Shown here: positions 32,816 through 43,804 of the stretch, in pieces | How the letters are laid out: each line of letters begins with the position of its first letter | Position numbering within the stretch: position 1 is the first letter of the stretch | Origin: Emydura subglobosa | Lineage: Eukaryota > Chordata > Testudines > Chelidae | Direction of reading: 5' to 3' | Assembly (NCBI GenBank): GCA_007922225.1 | Contig: ML679961.1 | Location: 2,462,960 to 2,526,959, forward strand | DNA: 64,000 nt | Notes under the pieces: generated by a model | The model's input: the letters and a program-made list of their open reading frames with translations, nothing else | Told to the model about the DNA's origin: nothing | Database searches by the model: none | Translations under genes and position numbers: made by a program

Positions 32816-33915
32816 AACCTATACTTCTTGATAGTCCGTGGGACATAGTAAAACCGGGTTACAAAATACATAGGAATAGCAGAGTAGGCTGTGCTGAGGG
32901 GGAGTGGCAATATGTGTGTAAAAAAAGCATAGAGTCAAATACAGTAAAACTCTTAAATGAATAAACAAGCACCACAACATTTCTATGTATAGAAATTCCA
33001 TGCTTGATTTATCAGAGCATAGCAGTAGGAATATACTACTGACCACCTGAACAGGATGGTGATGGTGACTGTGAAATTTTCAGGGAAGCTACAAAAACAG
33101 AAAAACCAATAATAATGGGGTATGCCAACTAACCCCATAATGACTGGGTACATGACACTACAGGATGGGATACAGAAATAAAGTGTCTAGACACCATTAA
33201 TGTCAGTTTCTTGGAACAGCTAGTCCTGGAACCCACAAGGGGAAAGGAAGTTGTTAATTTAGTCCCAAGTTGTGCACAGGATCTGGTCCAAGAAGTTAAT
33301 GTCGCTGGACTACTCAGTTATAGCAACCATAATATAATGAAATTTAACACAGACACATTCATCTTCAGACTGGGGAACTACACCAAGATGATGAGGCTAG
33401 TTAAACAGAAATTCAAAGGAACAGTCATAAGGATGAAATGCCTTCGGGCTGCATGGAAAGTATGTAAAAATACAATAACAGAGGCTCAAACTATAGATGT
33501 ATATCCCAAATAAAAAGAAAACTATAAGAGGACCAAAAAAAACTGCCACTGGCTAAACAGAGTGAAAGAGATAGAGACAGAGAGGCATCCTTTAAAAACT
33601 GGATGTCTAATCCTACTGAAGAAAATAGAAAGGAGCATAAACTGTAGCAAGTCAAGTGTAAACATTTAATTAATCAGGACAAAAAAAATTGAAGAACAAC
33701 TAGCAAAAGACACAAAAACTAAAGCAATTTTTTAAAATACATCAGAAGCAGGAAGTCTGCCAAACAATCTGTGGGGCCACTGGGCAAGTGAGGTGCTAAC
33801 AGAGCAACTCAGGGAAGCCAAGGAGGTTGCAGAGAAGCTAAATGAATTCCTTCATCGGTCTTCACTGCAGAGGATGTTGGGACGATTTGTGACACTGACA
33901 TCTGCCAATGTCCCT
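32816..33915 (+). mobile_element. CR1 LINE endonuclease and linker region, sense (right half)
   Basis: This continues the CR1 broken at 31800. It codes the C-terminal half of the endonuclease, including a 'TLNVSFLEQLVLEPTRG' stretch and 'SNHN' near 33324 in place of the usual 'SDH' motif (open frame 33211-33513). The linker toward the reverse transcriptase follows, with 'LTEQLREAKEVAEKLNEFL' (about 33793). The reverse transcriptase itself is not present downstream; the element is cut off near 33915 by LTR-like sequence. Confidence 0.82.
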
Positions 33916-34990
33916 GCGTCTCAATTGACCACTTTCAAATGCCAAGCCGGAAACCTGTCTGACTCACCAGTGGGGTAGTATTGTTCAAAGAGGTCTTAGA
34001 CTCGTAACAATCAGCATAGTGGTTAGACTTTATGAAATGCTTGGAAACGGCTGCATGCGTTAATCTCACTTAGACTATCTGGAACTCACTCCATAAGGGA
34101 AAACTGCTTGTTCTATAACTGTAAAAATGTTTGCTCTACAACTGTAAACCCAGCCAGGAAAGAAACATCCCCAAGTGTGAAATACTGGTTTGTGCCCATA
34201 TCTCCGGCCCAACTGGAAGGTCCATTGAATCAAAATGAGCCATTGTAAGCCATCAATGAAAAAGGACTTTGTTGATTGCTCCCCATCCACCCATGAAGTG
34301 GGGGACATGCTGAAGCGCTCATCCCATCAGGTTGGACTCTAAGGAAAGGGGGATAAAAGCCCCTGACCAGAAGGAATTAGGGTCTCCTTATGCTGTTTAG
34401 GCTCTGAGGGGCGAAGATTCGGTCTGGAGTGGCTCACGAGTGAGAATACCAACCTCAGGTTAGACTGTTAAGAAGCGGGGCACAAACCCCAAACTGATGG
34501 TGAGTTCTATACTTAGATTCCACCAACCAAGCAACAGGGATAAACTCCTCAGGCACTGTAACAGTCTTACCAAGGGCTCACAGACAGTTCCCTTAGGTAG
34601 TCCAATCTATCTTGCCACCCAGGCAAGCCTGACGGTTTGACAGATGTTCTCTTTACACCAAAGAGCACAAAATATTCAGGTCCCTCCCTGACTAGTCACT
34701 CACCCCAGGTCAAGCTGCATGTTGGATCTAACACCAAAGACAACTCTGGTAGCCAATCCTACAGTAAATTAACTATGGATTTATTAACTAAGAAAAAGAA
34801 GTGAGAGCTATTTACAATGTTAAACCACACACTCATGAATGAGTCGTAGTCTTAGGTTTCAGAAGATGATAGAGCTGCTGAAACATACCAGCTCTATATG
34901 TCCTATAGGGCTAACCCAGATTAGTCCTGGGGATCTCTTGCTTATGTTTAGGAATCTTTGCCCCTTGGAGTCCAGAGAGCACAAAAGTCC
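33916..34990. mobile_element. LTR-like sequence, boundaries unresolved
   Basis: A TATA-like GGGATAAAAGCCCC lies at about 34350 on plus, followed by CT-rich and GA-rich sequence. Further on, 'ggatttattaactaagaaaa' (about 34777) gives AATAAA on the minus strand. The two halves could be LTR pieces in opposite orientation. No retroviral coding motif was seen. Confidence 0.3.
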
Positions 34991-34994
34991 CCCA

Positions 34995-35592
34995 TCCCAA
35001 AAAATATTAATTAGAACTGGAAAAGGTACAGAAAAGGGCAGCAAAAATGATTATGGGTATGAAACAGCTTCCATATGAGGAGAGATTAAAAAGGCTTGGA
35101 ACTATCATTTTAGAAAAAAGATGACTAGTGGGGATATGATAAAATTAATGGTATGGAGAAACTGAATAAGGGACCGTTATTTACCCCATCACATAATACA
35201 CAAACTGCCCAGGAAATTAATAGGCTGCAGGTTTAAAACAAACATAAAAAGTACTAGTTCACACAACGTACAGTCAATCTGTGGAACTCATTGCCAGGGG
35301 ATGTTGTGAAGGCTAAAACCATAACTGGGTTCAAAAAAGAATTAGATCAGTTCATGGAAAGGTCCATCAATGGCTATTAGCCATAATGGTCAGGGATTGA
35401 ATCTCATGCTTTGGGTGTCTCTAAGTCTCTGACTTCAAGAAACTGGGAGTCAACAACAGGGGATGGATCATCAATAGCTGTCCTGTTCTGTTCATTCCCC
35501 CTGAAGCACCTGGCACCAGCCACTGTGGAAGTCAGGATACTGGGCTAGATGGACCATTGATCTGACCCAGCATAGCCGTTCTTATTTCTCAG
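34995..35592 (+). mobile_element. L3-like CR1-clade LINE 3' copy, sense
   Basis: It contains the C-terminal ORF2 block read as 'LEKVQKRAAKMI...LPYEERLKRLG' (about 35010-35100), a 'TVNLWNSLPG' region (about 35270-35300), and a 3' terminus 'gggctagatggaccattgat' followed by 'ctgacccagcatagccgttc' (about 35541-35582). This terminus is characteristic of L3-like LINEs, distinct from the young CR1s elsewhere in the window. Stops and frameshifts are frequent. Confidence 0.8.
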
Positions 35593-36030
35593 AATGACAT
35601 AAAATATAAACATTTATTCTAAGGACTATATGTTCTTCAGGGAAGGGAACTGGTCATCCTCTATGACAGAGCAGTTCCTTGTGCTATGTGTCCCAGAACC
35701 TAGTCAGGGGCTTGGGTACTAGCAAAATACAAACAAGAATAATGAAGTAATGCTTTACTCATCAGTTTAGCAAACTCCAAATATGTAGAAGTTCAGTCTT
35801 AAGCAATGAATTTGCATTGTGGTCAACTGATGGATACTAGACACTGGCCACTCTTCAAAAACATATTGAACACAAGTTGCCTAAGCATGGAAACAAAGTT
35901 ATAGTCATGCCATTTCAGCAGGTTATCACTAGTGTGGTAGGTTTACAAACTTGGTTAAAGTTCTGGTCTCTGTATTCTTATAGGCTGCTGGAGGGAATAG
36001 CAGTAATTTAGTTTTGTACTACTTTCCATT
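35593..36030. other. Unassigned DNA between two L3-like copies
   Basis: No recognisable gene or repeat. Confidence 0.35.
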
Positions 36031-37603
36031 CAAAGACTATCATATATTTAAATGACATAGTATTATTTGGATATCACTAGATCCCAGGAAAAGATGGGGG
36101 CTCACATCTGATCCAATTGAAGTGAAGGCAACAGAAGCATTGTCTTTTAATAGGAGCAGGTTCCAAGCAGTGGTATGTAACCTATTATTTAAATCAACTT
36201 CTGTACTAGATGACTGGAGGATAGCCACTGACTAAAGTACCAAGAAAATTGATTGAAACTATGGTAAAGAAAAGAATTAACAGACATATATGAACACAAT
36301 TTGTTGAGAAAGAGTCAACGTGGTTTTTGTAAAGGGAAATCATGCCTTACCAATCTATTAGAATTCTTTGAGGGGGTCAACAAATATGTGGGCAAGGGGG
36401 ATCCAGTGGTACTTAGATTTTCAGAAAGCCTTTGACAAGGTCCCTCACCAAAGGCTCTTAAGCAAAGTAAGCAGTCATCACAAAAGAGGGAAGGTCCTCT
36501 CCTAGATCAGTAACTGGTTAAAAGATAGGAATAAATGATCAGTTTTCAGAATGGAGAGAGGTAAATAGTGCTGTCCTCCAGCTGCCTGTACTGGGACAAG
36601 TACTGTTCAATACATTCATAAATGATCTGGAAAAAAGGGGTAAACAATGAGGTGGCAAAATTTGCAGATGATACAAAACTACGCAAGATAGTTAAGTCCA
36701 AAGCCAATGGTGAAGAGTTACAAAGGGATCTCACAAAATAGGGTGACTGGGCAACAAAATGGCAGATGAAATTCAATGTTGATAAATGCAAAGTAATGCA
36801 CATTGGAAAACATAATCCCAACTATAAATGTGAAACGATGGGGTCTAAATTAGCTGTTACCACTCAAGGAAGAGATTTGGAGTCATTGTGCGTAGTTCTC
36901 TGAAAACATCCATTCTGTGTGCAGCAGCAGTCAAAAAAGCTAACAGAACATGGGGAAAGGAAAGGGATAGATAATAAGATGGAAAATATCATATTGCCTC
37001 TATATAAATCCATGGTACATCCACTTCTTGAATACTGCATGCAGATCTGGTCACCCCATCTCAAAAAAGATATATTGGAATCAGAAAAGGTACAGAAAAG
37101 GGCAACAAAATTGTTACAGATTTGGAACTGATTCCATATGAGGAGAGATTAATAAAACTGGGACTTTTCAGCTTGGAAAAGAGATGACTAAGGGGGATGT
37201 GCTAGAGATCTATAAAATCATTACTGATGTGGAGAAGGAATAAATAAAGAAGTGTTATTTACTCCTTCTCATAACACAAGAACTAGGGGTCACCAAATGA
37301 AATTAATAGGCAGCAGGTTTAATACAAACAGAAGGAAGTATTTCTCCACACAGTGCACGGTCAATCTGTGAACTCTTTGCCAGCGGATGTTACGAAGACC
37401 AAAACTATAACATGATTCAAAAAAGAACTAGATAAGTTCATGAAGGATAGGTTCATCAATGGCAATTAGCCAGAAGCTGAGAATGGGTGATGAGATGGAT
37501 CACTTGAAGATCACCTGTTCTGTTCATTCCCTCTGAAGCACCTGGGATTGGCCAATGTTAGATGGACCATTTGTCTGACCCAGTATAGCTGTTCTTATGT
37601 AGA
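36031..37603 (+). mobile_element. L3-like CR1-clade LINE with reverse-transcriptase region, sense
   Basis: This is the longest L3-like copy. It contains decayed fingers and palm sequence: 'RGFCKGKSCLTNLLEFF'-like (about 36322-36375), the 'DFQKAFDKVPHQRLL'-like motif (about 36415-36460), a palm box '[10 protein letters not shown]'-like (about 36655-36690), thumb, and then the C-terminal 'IILPLYKSMVHPLLEYCMQIWSPH' (open 36919-37131). The 3' terminus 'gatggaccatttgtctgacc' lies at about 37561. Many frameshifts; not functional. Confidence 0.82.
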
Positions 37604-37799
37604 CAGACCTTCTCTTGTATCCCTAAGTTATTTTTATAGCTAATGTTGGGCAACTTTTTCAGGCAAATAGTTTGTTTGATGAATATCCCAACCCCCAGGC
37701 TACAGAGACTCTCTCTCTGGCCAATGACTCATTCATGGTCACTATGAGTGACTATAAACGTTCATTGTAAATGACAATGATTAACCAGTGGGCTAGAGA

Positions 37800-37984
37800 G
37801 AGAATGAGAATGATTCTATAGGCTAGTGGTTATTGCACTCACCAGTATGTGGGAGTCCTTGCTCCAAATGACTATTTAATTATTTATACACAGTAGAACA
37901 GCTTCACACGGAGAGACCAAGATAGTCCCCAGCCCCAGCCCCCATCAGATAGCTCAGTGGATGGGGCATTCTCTTGAAGTGTAG
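37800..37984 (+). mobile_element. tRNA-like SINE, left part, split by an LTR-type element
   Basis: One tRNA-like unit with a box A-like 'ggctagtggttattgcactc' at about 37822, and a second with 'tagctcagtggatggggcat' at about 37949. The second unit lacks its box B here but regains it at 38985 ('ccaagttcaaatcc') once the intervening element and one copy of TAGAC are removed. That reconstruction supports a split SINE. Confidence 0.65.
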
Positions 37985-38984
37985 TAGACTGTAGTGAGTG
38001 GGTGTGGCCTCCCTCAGAAACTGACAGGCAGAAACAGGCCGGGCCTGTGGGGGCGGAGCCGAAGACTGCCTGTCCACCCACCCGGAAGCGAGGGGGAGGG
38101 ACAGGAAGTATATAAAAGAGGCCCAGGAGCTCAGTTGGCAGCCAGCTCCTGGAGGGAAAGGATGTACCTCCCTGTCCTCCAGAGCTGCCTGCGGCCTGGT
38201 CCCCGGGTGAGCAGACTGGGACCTGGTCCCCGGGTAAGCAGACCAGGGTCCAGAGGCCGGTGAACGAACAGCATGGGGCCTGAGGCCCAGAGGTACCCCC
38301 GGATCCGACCACCCCGCTGGACCCGGTGATCCAGAGGGGCCAAGACCTGGAGGATCTGCCGGATGCAGACGAGGAGGAGGTGGCCATACCAGGGAAAGAC
38401 TTGGAGGAGTTGACTTTGGAGGCTCCAGAGGACGACGATGAGACACGGGCCCTGACAAGGCCGGACCTGGAGGAATTGCCCCCGCCGACCTCCCCAATGA
38501 GCTGCCCGACCTACTGCCCCCCCGACGATATCGAGGGGTTCTTTAACCTGCCCTTGGGTGCCTACCCCAACAAGGTAGACTGGGTGGTGTCACACCAGGT
38601 ACCCAAGGGAAAGGGGGAAGGAAGTAGCCCAGGGGAGGGGCCACTCAGTCTGGGGATTGGGGAACCGGACAGTGAGTCAGTGTGTTGTGGTTGGAACCCC
38701 GCTGACTCTAAGGCATACCCCCTGCCATGGCTAGGGACCTCTGGCTAGGGACCTGGGCTGAGACCACCCCGGTGGCCTCTGGACTGCGCGCGGCCCCGCC
38801 TGGGGCCTCTGGACTATTTGCTGCCCATTGGAACATGGGCTATCGCCTTCGGGCAGCCGGACCCGAGCCCGGAGACCATTCCCCTGCCCTGGGCTGGGCC
38901 AACCCCTGCTGGAGCAGGGTAGGGAGTGGGGGTGGCCTCCCTTCGAAATGAACAGTGAGGGACAGCCAACCATCCTACATAGAC
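37985..38984 (+). mobile_element. LTR-type (TG...CA) element with 5-bp TAGAC duplications
   Basis: The element at 37990-38979 starts TGTAG and ends CTACA, perfect five-base inverted termini with TG...CA. It is flanked by TAGAC at 37985-37989 and 38980-38984. At 990 bases it has a TATA box TATAAAAG at 38111-38118 and is GC-rich. Its first and last 60 bases are similar to each other ('gagtgggtgtggcctccc' at about 37996 and 'gagtgggggtggcctccc' at about 38926). It may be a very short-LTR non-autonomous retrotransposon (TRIM-like) or a solo LTR with an internal repeat. It carries an acidic open frame. Insertion was into a tRNA-like SINE. Confidence 0.72.
38281..38748 (+). pseudogene. Acidic Asp/Glu/Leu/Pro-rich open frame inside the LTR-type element
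   Basis: The frame is open from just after a TGA near 38280 to the stop at 38746-38748, with no convincing ATG near its start. It contains three spaced copies of a D-L-E-(D/E)-L motif ('QDLEDLPDADEEE', 'KDLEELTLEAPEDDDE', 'PDLEELPPPTSP'), then 'DDIEGFFNLPLGAYPNKVDW'. I do not recognise a family. Given its place in an LTR-type element it could be a gag-like remnant or chance coding in GC-rich repeats. Confidence 0.3.
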
Positions 38985-39095
38985 CCAAGTTCAAATCCTT
39001 TCCGCACATCCAGCACAGGTGGGAACTGAATCTGGGTCTCCCTCCTTCCCAGGTGAAAGCCCTGGCCACTGGGCTAAATGCTATAAGGAGGGCAC
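38985..39095. mobile_element. tRNA-like SINE, right part with inverted unit
   Basis: Box B-like 'ccaagttcaaatcc' at about 38985-38998 completes the unit begun at 37949. Downstream, 'gaactgaatctgggtctccc' and 'ggccactgggctaaatgcta' (about 39024-39086) are the box B and box A regions of another tRNA-like unit in inverted orientation. The repeat is therefore roughly palindromic. Confidence 0.6.
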
Positions 39096-39276
39096 CAGCA
39101 ACACTACCTCTTCTCCATCCACATTGTCAATCAAGCCGTGTACAAATGTCCCAAAGACAACTTTCCAGATTGAGCCATTTTTTTTGGAACGGGCAGCAAA
39201 CCAAAAAAATCAGTTATTCTCCCAACTCTTGCAGTCAGTCCAACTTGTGTGCGGTAGGTCTGCAGCGCTAGAAAGT

Positions 39277-40335
39277 GTTGTAGCAGGATGTCCTAGGATA
39301 ATCTCAGATGAGATGCGACATTCTGTTAAAGCAGATTTATTTTTAAGGCAAATCATAATACAATGACCTTTTTGTTTTATTTCATTGAGTTATGTTTTAT
39401 TGGAAAGAGACACTCTGTCCATCCTCATAATAGGATTTTAGTAACCATAGATGCAGCGGATTGATTTGATTATTATGGAGCAGCAGTAGCTGCTCCAGAG
39501 TGCATGTTAAGTCTAGCTTCGGACGGATTTTCAACCCTCCCCCCTCATTTAACTTGCACAAAAAGAAACCTAGCCTTCTGAAATTTGACAGGCCCCATCT
39601 CATCCTGGGGAGAAGGTTTCTTGGAAGTCTGGAAAGAATGAGAAGGCGTTTCAGAGGTCTGGCATTACCTGTCCATGTTTCACTTATTTCCCTTGGCTCA
39701 TCACCCTGGTTAGTGCTGTGGAGTCTGGCGCATGCTGTTACTGCACCCAGTGCTGCCGTTCTTCGAGCGCTGATGGCAGCTGGGCTAGCAAAAGTGCACC
39801 TGTTCACTCAGCAGCCGTCCATCCTATTGTCAAGACAGACCAGAGGCTCAGTTCAGTGGCACAGGCGCCCGGCCAGGTTTGTTGTCGAGAAAGCACCGTC
39901 CTACCGCGCCATAGGCACACATGCCTGCGACAATGGTACCTGTTCACTCAGCACACCCGGATCCTGTCCCCTAGGCTAGCACCAAGGTTCCCCTCCTGTG
40001 ACTTTTCCTTTTAGACACTGATATAGACAAGTTACGTATTGCGCTCCAGATGCTGTTAGTTACCCCCCCAAGTCCTTGCGCCTGCTAGTTCGAACAGAAC
40101 AGCCTCATCCACTGTCCTGTCATCCCTCCTTATCTGATCAGGGGTTGGTCTCTTAGGAATTTGTTTACTCAGTCACTGGAGAGATCTGTGTGTTTTTGTA
40201 CCATCCTCTCCAGTCAGCAATGTGCTTACCTGGTGTTAGCTAATACCTACTTTCTGCCAAGGCCAGGCCTACTCTGGTTCACATTGCTAGTTATGCCTAC
40301 GGCTCCAGCAAGGCCTACAATCGCATCTCATGCAC
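39277..40335 (-). mobile_element. Possible LTR, minus strand
   Basis: A T-rich stretch 'agcagatttatttttaaggc' near 39331 gives a minus-strand AATAAA, with about 60 bases more to a possible end near 39277 (minus-strand 'CTACAACA'). The region up to about 40330 is compositionally distinct and lacks other repeats. No target duplication or TATA box was pinned down, so this is tentative. Confidence 0.3.
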
Positions 40336-40469
40336 GGAGTTGGAGAGGAAGATCTGGGGGCGGTGAGGGCACACAGAAAACGAGGAGAATGATGAAGGGT
40401 GGAGGGGGAGATAAGGGTTGCAACACTTTTTCCATTCCACTAGAATCTCAAGAAGATGAAAACAGCAGC

Positions 40470-41345
40470 TGCTGACGGTGGGCATTTTAAAATCTGCAGG
40501 TCCAGGTAACTTTCATCCAAGAAGGTTAAAAGAGCGGGCTGAGGAGCTTGCTGCTCCATTCATGTTGATTTTCAACAAGTCTTGGAACACTGGCAAACAG
40601 GCCCATCAGTCAGATATATAGATATATATTTTTATGAGATTAAATGTTTGATTGATAAAGGTAATAGTGTTGATGTAATATACTTGCACTTCTGTAAGGC
40701 ATTAGAGTTGATATCGCATGCCATTTTGATTAAAAATTGGAACTATGTAAAATGAATGTCACACATTAAATGGATTTAACCTGCTAACTGAATTTCAAAA
40801 TGTAACTGTAAATGGGGAATTGTCATCAAACAGGTATTATTCTAGTGGGGTCCTTCATGGAGCATTTTTTTGGCTTTGTGCTATTTAATATTCTTTATTA
40901 ATAACCTGGAAGAAAACATAAAATCATCACTGATAAAGTTTGCAGACAAGAACAAAAAAAATTAGAGTAGTGGTAAACAATGAAGAGAACAGGTCACTGA
41001 TACAGAGCAATCTGGATGTCTTGGTAAGCTGGGCAAAGGCAAACGAGACGCATTTAACCATGGCTCAATGTAAATGTATATATCTAGGGACACAGAAAGT
41101 GGGCCACATATACAGGATCGAGAACTCTAGAAAGATTTGTGTAGGGGGATGGGAAAATCAGCTACCAAACATGAGCCCCCAGTGTGACACTGGGGCCAAA
41201 AGGTCTAACATGATCCTTGGATGCATAAATAGGGGAATCTCGACTAGCAGTAGAGTGGTTGTTTTACCTCTGCATTTGGCACTGCAACCATTGCTGGGGT
41301 ACTGGGGCCAGTTGTTTAAATGCAGACTTCTAGCGCTTGAAATTT
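40470..41345 (+). mobile_element. CR1 LINE fragment, sense
   Basis: A diverged CR1 starting in the RT fingers ('gctgctccattcatgttgat' near 40549). A palm region follows, with 'ttattaataacctggaagaa' (reads INNLEE) near 40895 and 'aaagtttgcagacaagaaca' near 40935, where the catalytic box has lost one Asp. Then comes the thumb, open 40940-41350 ('IQSNLDVLVSWAKAN', 'MILGCINRGISTSSRVVVLPL'). It is related to the copies at 47.9 and 53.5 kb. The 3' end is missing. Confidence 0.78.
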
Positions 41346-43804
41346 TATAGCTACAAAATGTCAACTAATGCTAGAAGATTTCGGTGGGAATAAAAGGATC
41401 CCATTATCCACTGCCCCATATCCTGTCCAGGTAGACTTGGCCCTAGACAACCCATCCCTGTGTCTAAAAGAGGGAGCCCCACCATGGGGGAGCCTTATTG
41501 TGTCAGAGTTGGGCTCCATTAACACAGATTTTGCATGCCACCTGGGTTGAAAACATTTGGTTGGCATTAAACAAAACCGCACAGGGAAATTCCCAAACAA
41601 AAAGCTTTGCTGAACAAAGAGTTAATGTTTAAATTATAGAAGGCTTTTGGAAAAGCAGTGGGGATTGCCAGGTGGATTTCACTGAAACACTTACAAACTG
41701 AGCCCTTCGTGTTTTGGAGACAATGCAAAAAAAATGCCATGTATAAATGCAAGTGAAACCAATCACTTAAAAAAACCGGGATTCTTTCATGGGTTAATGA
41801 TCTACTAAACTAAACTAATGATCTCTAAAACTAATTAAAACAAGGATACGTTCTCTGTATATAATCACACGCTAACCAGGACTTTTCTTGACAGTATTAA
41901 AATTGATGTCACAAGCCAGCCCTATCAGCAATTTTTCCTTCTCCAGCTTTTCCTTTTCTGCACACAACTTCTTCGTGTTGTGATGTCTTAGAATAGGTTT
42001 CGTTATAGCTATCAGTTTTACAACAGGATGCCATTAACCATCATTTTTTTTAAGATGCTGCTGTCTGGAATTCGGAGGAGAATTCTAGAGGAAAAAGCTC
42101 AGAAATTTCACATTTTGGTAAAGCATAAATGAAGGGAATATTTACTGTCTTCAATCTGTTTGTAACAACACAATCTAAACAAGAGATTACTTGAGCATTG
42201 CTTTGGGTGTGAAATTCTAAACTGGTCTTACAGCAAAGCCGGGCTTCTACTAGACAGAGGGAAATGAGTCCACTCAAATAGTCAGATCGTCAACAAGCTT
42301 TTATTTTGCCTCTCTTTATTTCGGGAAGATGCTGGTGCACGACATTTACCTGCAAGTTTTATCACCTTTACAGAGCAACAACCTTAACAATGCTGCCCTA
42401 TGGGTAGACTAACTTCAAGAAGGAGATAAGGCAATAGACGCAATAAAAGACAACAAGAAGCAAATGAAGAACTGATAACTATTCCATCAGCGCGTTCACA
42501 AAATTACAGTAAAATACCCTCTGGCTATCACTGATGACAATAACAGCATTCAGAAATAACATTTTATTTTGGGACATTGCCCAGCTAAATCAGCTGACTT
42601 TGAACACACAGATGACAATTATTGATTCAGACCCTAGGCCATAAATAGGTTGCCTGTATGTAGAAGGTTCTTTAGATCTCTCTGTGCCGGACTTTGGAAC
42701 ATAGCCCATTGAGTGATGAGCTAACAGAAAATGCAGTGCAGCATCGACCGACAAGACAAAGATTCAGTTTTCCATTCACGAGGCTAGTGAGAGGCAGTTC
42801 AAGTTCTTTCTTTCTGTGCTTTAGCTAGTCAGCATCGGAGCCGTCACTAGACGCTTTCATGCCCTAAGCAGCAACCCCTCCCAAAACCAGGCCTTGGGAC
42901 TGATGGGCTCAGGCCAGAGAAAGGTTCGGTAGGGCAGCTTGCTTTGATGGGGGTTGCTGGACTAGTCCTGAGCCATGATGGTGTGGCAGTTCTTGGTCTG
43001 GCCACTGGTGCTGGCTCAAGCTAGTCATGGGAAAGGGGGGGACACAGCAGGGGAAGGGGAAAACAAGTGACAGGGGACCCTTAAAGACAGTTTGGCTAAG
43101 AAAATCAGGGGCCAGACTGACCTACAGTGCAGTCCGTGCTTGGAGAAGGGGCAGTGGTACAACGGCAGAAGATGCTGCTTGTTCTGATACTTTTAATCAC
43201 AGAGGGGCATGATATTCCTATTTAAACAATCTTGATGGCCAGCTCTGTGGCAACACAAAGCTGGCTGCCCCATTACCACTCTGACAGGCTCAGTATCCAA
43301 CCCTAGACAAACCAACCCTTCTTGTTTTCCACAAGAGAAAGTAGAAATTCTCTAGGTATTTCTTACCCTTATATCTGCGATTCTTTTCTTCACATGTATT
43401 CCCACTCATAACGGTGCCACCCCATCACATGCACGATACCTCCATCTACGCTGTAACACCTCCCGAGGAATGCTACAATGGGAAATGTGCTAACACTAGG
43501 CTGGCTGCAACCAGAGAGGACACAAAAACCAGAATCTCCAGAATGGCTTCCTTTGCAGAGGCAGAAATCAAGCTTGCTGCTAAGCTGCCTGTTTTATTCA
43601 GGAGAATACAACGGTTTCTGTCCTGGGCTGAGAACGTCAAGGGGGGATTGCACAGAAACAGCAATCTGAATATGCAAACACTCCACCGTTAGACATCTAG
43701 ACCCACCACCTCCAGCTCTCATTAGACACAATATCCTGCTCAAAACACTGCTGTCCGTACAGAGCATTCACACTTCTTTAGCAGAGACATACAATTATCA
43801 TTCA
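41346..43804. other. Unique non-coding DNA
   Basis: About 2.5 kb with no recognisable repeat, RNA gene or protein domain. Frames are under 95 codons. Confidence 0.4.

Noticed and set aside
37884..38497. Minus-strand frames of 167 and 197 codons
   Set aside because: They are antisense translations of the GC-rich LTR-type element, rich in Pro, Gly and Ser without domains; open on both strands because of composition.
37949..38998. Possible functional tRNA gene
   Set aside because: The box A and box B motifs are degenerate, interrupted by a 1-kb insertion, and belong to a repetitive SINE-like element; no cloverleaf can be supported.
39397..39979. Frames of 136 codons (minus) and 159 codons (plus)
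   Set aside because: They overlap on opposite strands in the possible LTR at 39.3-40.3 kb and show no recognisable motif.
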